This document shows positions 33,479 through 42,174 of a stretch of 64,000 nucleotides of DNA, piece by piece; the stretch's first letter is position 1; every line of letters starts with the position of its first letter. Position numbers and translations under genes: made by a program. Under the pieces are notes generated by a model, which saw only the letters and a program-made list of their open reading frames with translations, was not told the origin of the DNA and ran no database searches. Source of the DNA: an uncultured Polaribacter sp. (GTDB lineage: Bacteria > Bacteroidota > Bacteroidia > Flavobacteriales > Flavobacteriaceae); assembly GCF_947497125.1 (NCBI RefSeq), contig NZ_CANMFI010000002.1:62001-126000 (forward strand), read 5' to 3'.

Positions 33479-35899
33479 ATGGAATCAATGATGATTTGGA
33501 TGCCAATTGTAATGGCTGTTTTAGGTTTAATCTACATGTGGGTTAAACAATCTTGGGTAATGAAGCAAGATGCTGGTGATGGTAAAATGAAAGAAATTTC
33601 TGATTACATTTACGAAGGAGCTTTGGCTTTCTTAAGCGCAGAATATCGGTTACTTGCCATTTTTGTAGTCGTTGTAAGTATTGCATTAGCGGCTGTTTCA
33701 TTTATAGTACCTACCACACATATTTTAATTGTAGTCGCATTTATTTTTGGAGCCGTTTTTTCTGCTTTCGCAGGAAATATTGGCATGAAAATAGCAACTA
33801 AAACAAACGTTAGAACTACACAAGCTGCAAAAACTAGCTTACCAAATGCATTAAAAATTTCTTTTGGTGGTGGTACTGTAATGGGCTTAGGTGTAGCTGG
33901 TTTAGCTGTTTTAGGTTTAACCGCATTTTTTATTGCATTCTTTCACTTTTTTATGGGTGGCGTTTGGACAAACACCATGGACATGACAATAGTCTTAGAA
34001 ACCCTAGCGGGTTTCTCTTTAGGTGCAGAATCTATTGCATTATTTGCTAGAGTTGGTGGAGGAATCTACACAAAAGCTGCAGATGTTGGGGCAGATTTAG
34101 TTGGTAAAGTAGAAGCTGGTATTCCTGAAGACGACCCAAGAAACCCTGCTACAATTGCAGATAATGTGGGTGATAATGTAGGTGATGTTGCAGGAATGGG
34201 AGCAGATTTATTCGGTTCTTATGTTGCAACTGTTTTGGCTGCCATGGTTTTAGGAAACTACGTAATTAAAGATATGGGCGGAAGTATTTCTGATGCCTTT
34301 GGCGGAATTGGCCCAATTTTATTGCCAATGGCAATTGCGGGTGCAGGTATTATTATATCTATAATTGGTACATTATTAGTGAAAATTAAAAATAATGATG
34401 CCAAAGAAGACCAAGTAATGAGCGCTTTAAATAAAGGAAACTGGACGTCTATTGTCTTAGTTGGTCTTTCTTGTTTTGGATTGGTAACTTGGATGTTGCC
34501 AGAAACAATGCAAATGGAATTCTTTGGCGAAGGTTTGCAAGAAATTTCTTCAATGCGTGTTTTTTATGCTACACTTGTAGGTTTGGTAGTTGGCGCAGTA
34601 ATATCATCTGTTACAGAATATTATACAGGATTAGGGAAATCGCCTATCTTAAAAATAGTACAACAATCATCAACAGGAGCAGGAACAAACATCATTGCTG
34701 GTTTGGCAACTGGTATGATTTCTACATTCCCTTCAGTAATCTTATTTGCTGGTGCTATATGGGCATCGTACGCTTTTGCAGGTTTCTATGGTGTGGCTTT
34801 AGCTGCATCTGCAATGATGGCAACCACAGCTATGCAATTAGCAATTGATGCATTTGGACCTATCTCTGACAACGCAGGTGGAATTGCAGAAATGAGCGAA
34901 CAAGAACCAATTGTAAGAGAACGAACAGACATTTTAGATTCTGTTGGTAACACAACTGCAGCTACTGGTAAAGGATTTGCTATTGCCTCTGCGGCATTAA
35001 CATCTCTGGCTTTATTTGCTGCTTATGTAACCTTTACAGGCATAGATGGTATCAATATTTTTAAAGCACCTGTTTTAGCCATGCTATTTGTAGGTGGAAT
35101 GGTGCCTGTTGTATTTTCTGCGTTGGCGATGAATGCTGTTGGTAAAGCTGCTATGGAAATGGTACAAGAAGTAAGAAGACAATTTAAAGTAATTCCTGGT
35201 ATTATGGAAGGTACTGGAAAACCAGAATACGATAAATGTGTGGCAATATCTACACAAGCATCCTTAAAAGAAATGATGTTACCTGGTTTGCTAACCATTG
35301 GTTTTCCTTTAGTTATTGCATTTTTACCTTTGGCTTTCGGTATGGATAAATTAGCAATTGCAGAAATGTTAGGTGGCTATATGGCAGGTGTAACAGTATC
35401 TGGTGTTTTGTGGGCTATTTTCCAGAACAATGCTGGTGGTGCTTGGGACAATGCTAAAAAATCTTTTGAAGCTGGTGTAGAAATCAATGGAGAAATGACT
35501 TACAAAGGTTCTGAAGCTCATAAAGCTGCTGTAACCGGAGATACTGTTGGAGATCCTTTTAAAGATACTTCTGGACCGTCAATGAACATTTTAATTAAGT
35601 TAACCTGTTTAATCGGTTTGGTAATTGCACCAATTTTAGGAGGTCATTCTGATACAAATACACATAGTGAAGCAATCAAAAAAGAGGTAAAAGTTCAGAT
35701 AAAAAAATCTTCTGATGATTTAGCCACAGCAACCATAACTACTTCTAAAACAGAAAATGGTAAAACTGTTACAGAGGTTCAAAAAATTGAGGGAACAATT
35801 GCAGAAATTGAAAAGAAGGCTAATGAAGCCGGAACAATCGTGTCTGTAAATGTTGATAAAACAACTAAAACTGAAGAAGTAAATGTAGTTGTAAAATAA
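33479..35899 (+). CDS. hppA: Membrane-bound ion-pumping pyrophosphatase (K+-dependent type)
   Basis: Hydrolyses PPi and pumps Na+ or H+ across the membrane. 806 residues, about 16 TM segments. Active-site motif DNVGDNVGD at 228-236 and the C-terminal [15 protein letters not shown] are present. In the potassium-selectivity motif [11 protein letters not shown]494 and G497 are the residues of the K+-dependent subfamily (K+-independent enzymes have Lys and Thr), and Na+ pumping is common there. The C-terminus carries an unusual hydrophilic tail of about 86 residues (from residue 721). Confidence 0.96.
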   Translation: MESMMIWMPIVMAVLGLIYMWVKQSWVMKQDAGDGKMKEISDYIYEGALAFLSAEYRLLAIFVVVVSIALAAVSFIVPTTHILIVVAFIFGAVFSAFAGNIGMKIATKTNVRTTQAAKTSLPNALKISFGGGTVMGLGVAGLAVLGLTAFFIAFFHFFMGGVWTNTMDMTIVLETLAGFSLGAESIALFARVGGGIYTKAADVGADLVGKVEAGIPEDDPRNPATIADNVGDNVGDVAGMGADLFGSYVATVLAAMVLGNYVIKDMGGSISDAFGGIGPILLPMAIAGAGIIISIIGTLLVKIKNNDAKEDQVMSALNKGNWTSIVLVGLSCFGLVTWMLPETMQMEFFGEGLQEISSMRVFYATLVGLVVGAVISSVTEYYTGLGKSPILKIVQQSSTGAGTNIIAGLATGMISTFPSVILFAGAIWASYAFAGFYGVALAASAMMATTAMQLAIDAFGPISDNAGGIAEMSEQEPIVRERTDILDSVGNTTAATGKGFAIASAALTSLALFAAYVTFTGIDGINIFKAPVLAMLFVGGMVPVVFSALAMNAVGKAAMEMVQEVRRQFKVIPGIMEGTGKPEYDKCVAISTQASLKEMMLPGLLTIGFPLVIAFLPLAFGMDKLAIAEMLGGYMAGVTVSGVLWAIFQNNAGGAWDNAKKSFEAGVEINGEMTYKGSEAHKAAVTGDTVGDPFKDTSGPSMNILIKLTCLIGLVIAPILGGHSDTNTHSEAIKKEVKVQIKKSSDDLATATITTSKTENGKTVTEVQKIEGTIAEIEKKANEAGTIVSVNVDKTTKTEEVNVVVK

Positions 35900-35927
35900 T
35901 AAGAATAAATTCTTTTTCAAATACACT

Positions 35928-35962
35928 AAAAAAGCATCCTAAACTCTAGGATGCTTTTTTTT
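35928..35962. terminator. Bidirectional terminator between hppA and pckA
   Basis: A perfect 14-bp stem (35928-35941 with 35947-35960), 5-nt loop, with A and T runs on either side. It serves both convergent genes. Confidence 0.88.
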
Positions 35963-35992
35963 ATGAAATTATATGTAATTTTAAATAGTAAC

Positions 35993-37603
35993 TTAAAACG
36001 CATATCGTTGAGGCCCACCTCTGCGAATATCTTCGCTAGCAACTTCTTCGAATTGAGTAAAATTATTTCTAAATGCGTTTGATAATTTAAATGCTGTTTT
36101 ATAATATGCTTCATCATTATTCCAAGTAGCTCTCGGACTTAATAATTCGGTTGGCACTCCAGGACATGTTCTTGGCTGTGCTACTCCAAAAACAGAATGA
36201 ATATGGTAATCTTCGTATCTATAACTGCCTAAATCGCCATTTAAAACAGCAGCAATCATTGCTCTTGTATATTTTAATGGCATTCTTCTTCCAACGCCAT
36301 ATTGTCCACCAGACCAACCTGTATTAATCAACCAAACATTAACATTTGCATCTTTCATTTTCTTACTAAGCATCTCTGCATATTTTGTAGGATGTAAAGG
36401 CATAAAAGGTGCACCAAAACAGGCAGAAAAACTAGGTGTTGGTTCTTTAATACCCGCTTCGGTTCCTGCAACTTTTGCAGTATATCCAGAAATAAAATGA
36501 TAAGCTGCTTGGTTAGGTGTTAATTTAGAAATTGGAGGCAATACTCCGAAAGCATCCGCAGTTAAAAAGAAAATATTCTTTGGATTTTTACCAATGGAAG
36601 GTTGTTTGATATTTTCTATGTGATCTATTGGATAACTAACTCTGGTATTTTGCGTGATTGAAGTATCTGTAAAATCGACAACCCCATTTGTATCCATAAC
36701 CACATTCTCTAGGATTGCGCCTTTTTTAATGGCTCCAAAAATCTCTGGTTCTTGTTCTTTTGATAAGTTAATCACTTTTGCATAACAACCACCTTCAAAA
36801 TTAAAAACGGTGTTTTCTGCAGTCCAACCATGTTCATCATCACCAATTAAACTTCTTTCCGGATCTGTAGAAAGGGTTGTTTTACCGGTTCCAGACAGTC
36901 CAAAGAAAATAGCTGTATCCCCATTTTTACCAACGTTTGCAGAGCAATGCATTGGCAGGGTATTTTTGAATACAGGAAGAATAAAATTTAATGCAGAAAA
37001 AATTCCTTTTTTAATTTCGCCTGTATATCCTGTTCCTCCAATTAGTGCAATTTTCTTTGTGAAATTTAAAATAGCAAAATTGTGTTGTCTTGTTCCGTCT
37101 ACTTTTGGGTCTGCCATAAAACCGGGTGCATTTACAACCGTCCATTCTGGTTCAAAATCTTTAAGTTCGGCTTCTGTTGGTCTTAAAAACATGTTATAGG
37201 CAAACATATTACTCCAAGGAAACTCGTTGACAACCCTAATATTTAACTTGTAATTTTCATCTGCACATGCATACGAATCTCTCACAAATATTTCTTTATT
37301 AGAAAGATACGCTGTTACTTTAGCATATAGAGCATCAAACTTATCTGTATCAAAAGGAAGATTAATATCACTCCACCAAACCTCGTCTTTGGTTATTGCG
37401 TCTTTTACAATAAAGCGATCTTTGGGTGAACGCCCTGTAAACTCACCAGTGTTTACAGCGATAGCACCTAAAGAAGAAACCTCTCCTTGTTTCTTTTTAA
37501 TAGTTTCATCAAACAGTTTGTCTGAAGTTAACTGATATTTAATTGTTGCATTTTTGATTCCTAGACTATTTAACGAAATCGATTTCGTATTTGTATCTAC
37601 CAT
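35993..37603 (-). CDS. pckA: Phosphoenolpyruvate carboxykinase (ATP)
   Basis: Converts oxaloacetate to PEP with ATP, the entry step of gluconeogenesis. 536 residues. The P-loop GLSGTGKTT is at 235-243, preceded by MHCSANVG and followed by LIGDDEHGW, the kinase-2 metal site of ATP-type PEPCK. Substrate motif TGRSPKDRF is at 56-64. The gene is monocistronic. The promoter region has a TAATTTTG -7 element and a 12-bp palindrome. Confidence 0.97.
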   Translation of the reverse strand: MVDTNTKSISLNSLGIKNATIKYQLTSDKLFDETIKKKQGEVSSLGAIAVNTGEFTGRSPKDRFIVKDAITKDEVWWSDINLPFDTDKFDALYAKVTAYLSNKEIFVRDSYACADENYKLNIRVVNEFPWSNMFAYNMFLRPTEAELKDFEPEWTVVNAPGFMADPKVDGTRQHNFAILNFTKKIALIGGTGYTGEIKKGIFSALNFILPVFKNTLPMHCSANVGKNGDTAIFFGLSGTGKTTLSTDPERSLIGDDEHGWTAENTVFNFEGGCYAKVINLSKEQEPEIFGAIKKGAILENVVMDTNGVVDFTDTSITQNTRVSYPIDHIENIKQPSIGKNPKNIFFLTADAFGVLPPISKLTPNQAAYHFISGYTAKVAGTEAGIKEPTPSFSACFGAPFMPLHPTKYAEMLSKKMKDANVNVWLINTGWSGGQYGVGRRMPLKYTRAMIAAVLNGDLGSYRYEDYHIHSVFGVAQPRTCPGVPTELLSPRATWNNDEAYYKTAFKLSNAFRNNFTQFEEVASEDIRRGGPQRYAF

Positions 37604-37629
37604 ATCAATATAAATTTTTAAATGAGCCT

Positions 37630-37654
37630 CAAAATTAAGAAATATTTCGAAATA
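37630..37654 (-). promoter_or_regulatory. pckA promoter with palindrome
   Basis: Minus-strand -7 element TAATTTTG at 37637-37630, 26 nt upstream of the ATG. The perfect palindrome TATTTCGAAATA (37643-37654) lies in the spacer, a natural repressor position. No clear -33 TTTG is found. Confidence 0.4.
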
Positions 37655-37658
37655 GAAA

Positions 37659-38039
37659 CTACTTATGCAGTGCTTTCTTTAAAAAAAATATAAGTAAAGT
37701 TAACCATGCAAAAATAAAAAATGATCCCCCTAATGGTGTTACAAACCAAATCGATTTTGCTGTTATCGGTGTCAACTGAATTGCATAAATAGATCCCGAA
37801 AAAAACAAGATTCCTATAAATAATAGATAACTAACTGTGTTTTTTTGCTGTAATGAAAAACCACTATAGGTGTTTACAAAAAAGAGTACTAACACATGAT
37901 AGATTTGATATCGTACAGCTGTATTAAAACTTTGTAATTCTGACGCGCTTAAAATTTCTTTTAATGCATGTGCCCCAAAAGCACCTAAAATAATGGCAAC
38001 AAGCCCTAAAAAAGAAGCAATAACTAAATTTTTAAACAT
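37659..38039 (-). CDS. DUF423 (YgdD-like) small membrane protein
   Basis: Integral membrane protein of 126 residues, four TM segments, family DUF423. I start it at 38039 (MFKNLVIASFLGLVAIILGAFGAHALK), since the motif GAFGAHALK is the conserved family start. An earlier in-frame ATG at 38069 would add ten residues that look non-coding. Function is unknown in bacteria. It stands upstream of pckA on the same strand, separated by the pckA promoter. Confidence 0.85.
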   Translation of the reverse strand: MFKNLVIASFLGLVAIILGAFGAHALKEILSASELQSFNTAVRYQIYHVLVLFFVNTYSGFSLQQKNTVSYLLFIGILFFSGSIYAIQLTPITAKSIWFVTPLGGSFFIFAWLTLLIFFLKKALHK

Positions 38040-38111
38040 ATTTAAAGCTTTTTGTTTAATTTTAAACAATTAATGTATCTTCGTAAAGAAACAAAATTAC
38101 ACTTTTTATCT

Positions 38112-39482
38112 ATGAAAAACATACTAATAATAGGCGCAGGTAAATCGAGTGCTGCTTTAATAAAATACCTTTTAGATAAATCTGATGAAGAAAATCTACA
38201 AATTACAATTGGAGATATTTCTACAGAAAATGCTTTAAAATTATTAGATAATCACAAGAATGGTAGTGCAATTGTTTTAGATGTTTTTGACAAAAATCAA
38301 CGTGAAAAAGAAATAAAAAAGGCTGATATTGTTATCTCTATGCTGCCTGCAAAACTACATATTGATGTTGCCAAAGACTGTATATTAAATAAAAAACACA
38401 TGGTAACTGCTTCTTATATTTCTAAAGAAATGAAAGAATTAGACAGTGCTGCTAAAAAAAATGGACTCGTTTTTATGAATGAAATTGGTTTAGACCCTGG
38501 TTTAGATCATATGAGCGCCATGCAAATGTTAGATAAAATAAGAGCAAAAAATGCCAAAATGTTGTTATTTGAATCATTTTGTGGTGGTTTGGTTGCCCCA
38601 GAAAGCGACTCTAATTTATGGAATTATAAATTTACATGGAATCCTAGAAATGTTGTTTTAGCAGGCCAAGGTGGCGCAGCAATGTTTATTCAAGAAGGGA
38701 CTTATAAATACATACCCTATCATAAATTATTTAGAAGAACCGAATTTTTAAAGATTCATGGGAGTGGAAACTTTGAGGCTTATGCCAATAGAGATTCTTT
38801 AAAATATAGAAGTATTTATGGTTTAGATGAAATACCAACCATGTACAGAGGAACCATAAGAAGAGTGGGCTTCTCTAGAGCTTGGAATATTTTTGTGCAA
38901 TTAGGCATGACAGACGATTCTTACACTATTGAAGATTCTGAAAACATGAGTTACAGAGACTTTGTGAATTTATTTTTAGCCTATTCTCCTTCTGATTCTG
39001 TAGAATTAAAATTACGGTCTTACCTTAAAATAGATCAAGATGATATTATGTGGGAAAAATTAATTGAGCTAGATCTTTTTAACCCGAAGAAAAAAATAGG
39101 GTTAAAAAATGCTACTCCTGCTCAAATACTTCAAAAAATATTAGAAGACTCTTGGTCTTTAAAAGAAACAGATAAAGACATGATTGTAATGCAACATCTT
39201 TTTGGTTTTGAAATTGATGGCAAAAAACAACAAATAGAAAGTAGTTTAATTGTTTTAGGAGAAAACCAGACTTATACCGCTATGGCTAAAACAGTGGGGT
39301 TACCCGTTGCAATTGCTGCGTTAAAAATAGTAAAAGGAGAAATAACAACACCTGGCGTACAACTACCTATAAACAAAGAGGTTTACGAACCTATTTTAAA
39401 AGAATTAGAAAACTATGGCATTCTCTTTCAAGAGAAAGAAGGCACATATTTAGGTTACAACCCAAACAACGTAATTGGTTAA
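38112..39482 (+). CDS. Saccharopine dehydrogenase family protein
   Basis: NAD(P)-dependent enzyme of the saccharopine dehydrogenase family, 456 residues. I start it at 38112 (MKNILIIGAGKSS, a Rossmann GxGxxS motif at 8-13). An upstream ATG at 38052 would add 20 poorly hydrophobic residues. Other signatures are MLPAKLHIDVAKDCI, MTASYIS-type strand patterns, NEIGLDPGLDHMSAM and a long C-terminal catalytic region. Likely acts in lysine metabolism or a related amino acid route; direction and substrate are not certain. Divergent from DUF423. Confidence 0.86.
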   Translation: MKNILIIGAGKSSAALIKYLLDKSDEENLQITIGDISTENALKLLDNHKNGSAIVLDVFDKNQREKEIKKADIVISMLPAKLHIDVAKDCILNKKHMVTASYISKEMKELDSAAKKNGLVFMNEIGLDPGLDHMSAMQMLDKIRAKNAKMLLFESFCGGLVAPESDSNLWNYKFTWNPRNVVLAGQGGAAMFIQEGTYKYIPYHKLFRRTEFLKIHGSGNFEAYANRDSLKYRSIYGLDEIPTMYRGTIRRVGFSRAWNIFVQLGMTDDSYTIEDSENMSYRDFVNLFLAYSPSDSVELKLRSYLKIDQDDIMWEKLIELDLFNPKKKIGLKNATPAQILQKILEDSWSLKETDKDMIVMQHLFGFEIDGKKQQIESSLIVLGENQTYTAMAKTVGLPVAIAALKIVKGEITTPGVQLPINKEVYEPILKELENYGILFQEKEGTYLGYNPNNVIG

Positions 39483-39498
39483 TAAAGTAACTGTTTAT

Positions 39499-39792
39499 CT
39501 ATACAAAATCTTGCATAATACCTATTAAGGTATTTGCATCTTGAAAACCTGTTTGGCGCCATTTCATCTCTCCATTTTTATAAATCATAAAAGTGGGATT
39601 TCCTTTTACCCTTAATGCACTTGCAAGAAGTTCATTTTTTTGGATATCTATTTTAATAACCTTGGCTTTATCGCCTAATGCAGCAGCAACGTCTCTTAGA
39701 GTAAGTACGGTATTCTCTACATCGTTCCAATCTGTGTAAAAGTCGATTAAAACTGGCTTTTCTGCATCAATAAGCTCCCCAAATTTCGTCAT
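39499..39792 (-). CDS. Cysteine-free thioredoxin-fold protein
   Basis: Small thioredoxin-like protein, about 97 residues from the ATG at 39792 (MTKFGELIDAEKPVLIDFY). A longer start at 39822 would give 107. The strand-turn pattern is intact, with cis-proline segment GNPTFMIYKNG, but the WCGPC active site is replaced by DWNDVEN and the protein contains no cysteine at all. It cannot do thiol-disulfide chemistry, so a structural or chaperone-like role is more likely. Tandem to the metallophosphoesterase (59-nt gap to the longer start). Confidence 0.75.
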   Translation of the reverse strand: MTKFGELIDAEKPVLIDFYTDWNDVENTVLTLRDVAAALGDKAKVIKIDIQKNELLASALRVKGNPTFMIYKNGEMKWRQTGFQDANTLIGIMQDFV

Positions 39793-39880
39793 CTTATAAA
39801 GTATTTCGGTGGGGGGAACCATTTTATTTTGAGTTAGTTAGTAAACAAATGTAAATAAAAAAAATTAAATCAATAAAAAT

Positions 39881-41104
39881 TTATTCTTTTTTTAACTCTA
39901 TCACTGTAATTTCTGGCCAGATACCAACTCTACCAGGAAAAAAATGATATCCAAACCCCCTATTTACGTTAATATACCTGCCAAATTCTTTGTACAAACC
40001 TGCCCATTGTTTGTATGCAAACTGAGACGGACTCCATTTAAACCAGCCCGGCAGCTCGATACCCATTTGCAAACCATGTGTATGCCCACTTAAAGTTAAC
40101 TGATAATTTAATGGATCTTTCTTTACTTTATGTTCCCAATGACTTGGGTCGTGCGACATTAATATTTTAAAATCTTCTTTCTTAACACCAGCAGACGCTT
40201 TTTGTAAATCGCCAGATTGATTAAAGCCTTTGCCCCAATTTTCCACTCCTAAAAGCGCAATTTTTTCACCTCCTTTTTCTAGGTATCGATGTTCATCTAA
40301 TAATAATTCGAACCCTATTTTTTGATGAATTTCTTTTACTTTTTGAAAATTATCAATTTTATCTTGCGGATTTTTCCAATCCATATAATCGCCATAATCA
40401 TGATTACCAAGAACCGCATACTTTCCTTCTTTGGCCTCTAATTTATCAAAAACAGAAATCCAGTCATCCATTTCACTGGCTTGATTATTTACAATATCTC
40501 CTGTAAAAAGTAAAAGATCAGATTTTTGTTGATTAATTAAATCAACACCATATTGTATTTTTTCTTTATTGGTAAAACTACCAGAATGAATGTCTGATAT
40601 TTGTGTAATGGTAAAACCATCAAAAGCAGCAGGTAAATCTTTAAATTTAAGCTGATATTTAATTACCTTATAATTGTATTTACCCTGAATAATACCATAA
40701 ATAAATGAGGCAAAAGGAATAGCAGCAAGCCCTAAAGCTATTTGTGAAATAAATTTACGCCTGCTTGGCATTGCCTGGGTATTATTTGATGATATTTTAG
40801 AAATCAACTTTACAATTCCACGATAAAAATCCTCACCAAAAAGCACAAAAATTATCACCAATTTTGGAATCGATATTGTTAGCATTAACCCCATTGCCAT
40901 CTGAAATTGTGGTGTTTGCCCATCACTTCTAGAATAAGAAAAAATGGTTACAAAAAAGTTGATATAAACGGCAACACTAATCAACAAAAAAGCATACAAG
41001 AGTATCTTATTTTTAATGACCGTTTTAAAGGCTTGAAAAGCATAAATTTCGACGATAATAATTAAAGCAGAAAGAATTAAAAGTGGAAAAATCCAACGAG
41101 GCAT
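39881..41104 (-). CDS. Membrane-anchored metallophosphoesterase with internal twin-arginine motif
   Basis: Calcineurin-like phosphoesterase of 407 residues. Three N-terminal TM segments (about 3-25, 33-57, 68-90) are followed by SRRKFIS (twin arginine R115-R116) and a hydrophobic stretch (121-138), then the catalytic domain. Metal-binding motifs are SDIHSG (170-175), TGDIVNN, LGNHDYGD, SHDPSHW and SGHTHG. The twin-arginine element right before the last hydrophobic stretch resembles a Tat signal, so the enzyme domain may be Tat-exported to the periplasm; YkuE-like enzymes are relatives. Substrate unknown. Confidence 0.88.
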   Translation of the reverse strand: MPRWIFPLLILSALIIIVEIYAFQAFKTVIKNKILLYAFLLISVAVYINFFVTIFSYSRSDGQTPQFQMAMGLMLTISIPKLVIIFVLFGEDFYRGIVKLISKISSNNTQAMPSRRKFISQIALGLAAIPFASFIYGIIQGKYNYKVIKYQLKFKDLPAAFDGFTITQISDIHSGSFTNKEKIQYGVDLINQQKSDLLLFTGDIVNNQASEMDDWISVFDKLEAKEGKYAVLGNHDYGDYMDWKNPQDKIDNFQKVKEIHQKIGFELLLDEHRYLEKGGEKIALLGVENWGKGFNQSGDLQKASAGVKKEDFKILMSHDPSHWEHKVKKDPLNYQLTLSGHTHGLQMGIELPGWFKWSPSQFAYKQWAGLYKEFGRYINVNRGFGYHFFPGRVGIWPEITVIELKKE

Positions 41105-41300
41105 AGAAAATGTTTTTGCAAATTTATGGCTTTTAAAAATAGTATTATTCTATTTTAGAATAGTTTAACAATTACTTGTTTTTTATGTATGATTTTTAGC
41201 AAGTAGTTTCTAAAAAATTAACAGCTTTTAAGTTTAAATTAAAAAAGTTATTTTTTTTTAATAGATTTATAAAAACTTTTTTTGATAAAACCCAACCATT

Positions 41301-42128
41301 ATGGAAACGATTGTTACTTTTTTTGAAAACCTTAGTACTCTTCAAAAATTTGTTTGGTTAGTTTGTTGTTTATCTCTTTTTTGGGTTTTAGAAGGCATTT
41401 ATCCCTTAAAAAAACATCAGTATAATAAATGGAAACACGCCAAAACAAATTTTATTTTACTTTTATCTACGCTACTTATCAATTTAATTTTTGGCCTTAT
41501 TACAGTAGGTGTGTTTATATGGTTGGATGAAACAAACTTCGGTTTGCTAAATCAAATTGAGCTACCTATTTGGGCAGAAGCAATTATTGCCATTCTTATT
41601 CTCGATTTTACCTCTCAATATCTAGTGCATTATATACTTCATAAAACCCCTGTTTTATGGCGCTTTCATACCGTTCATCATAGCGACACGCATGTAGACG
41701 TAACCTCTGGCACAAGGCATCATCCCATCGATTTTATCTTTAGAGAAACCTTTGCATTACTTGGTATTGTAATTGCAGGTTTGCCTGTTGCCTACTACCT
41801 TATGTATCGAATGCTAACCGTTATTTTTACTTATTTCTCTCATGCAGATATTAAATTACCAAATCAATTAGATAAAACAATTAGTTACCTTTTTGTATCG
41901 CCAAACATGCACAAGTTTCACCATCATCATGTTATGCCATGGACAGATACTAATTTTGGCAATATTTTTTCTATTTGGGATCGACTCTTTGGCACCTTTA
42001 TCTACCAAGACACTAAAAACATTGTTTATGGTGTAGATATTTTAGAGTCTGAAAAGACAAACGATCTTTTATATCAATTAAAAGCACCTTTTAAAAAGGA
42101 TTTAAAATCTGCGCCTTACAAAGGCTAA
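41301..42128 (+). CDS. Sterol desaturase / fatty acid hydroxylase superfamily protein
   Basis: Membrane di-iron oxygenase-type protein of 275 residues with four or more TM segments. The eight-histidine pattern is visible as HYILH, HTVHHSDTHVDVTSGTRHH, and MHKFHHHH further along, which would bind two irons. Family members hydroxylate lipids or make carotenoid and sterol products; the exact substrate cannot be inferred. Monocistronic on the plus strand upstream of polA. Confidence 0.88.
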   Translation: METIVTFFENLSTLQKFVWLVCCLSLFWVLEGIYPLKKHQYNKWKHAKTNFILLLSTLLINLIFGLITVGVFIWLDETNFGLLNQIELPIWAEAIIAILILDFTSQYLVHYILHKTPVLWRFHTVHHSDTHVDVTSGTRHHPIDFIFRETFALLGIVIAGLPVAYYLMYRMLTVIFTYFSHADIKLPNQLDKTISYLFVSPNMHKFHHHHVMPWTDTNFGNIFSIWDRLFGTFIYQDTKNIVYGVDILESEKTNDLLYQLKAPFKKDLKSAPYKG

Positions 42129-42174
42129 TTTCTGCTAGTTTTTTGTAGTTTTATCTTTTTAAAACAAAGACAAA

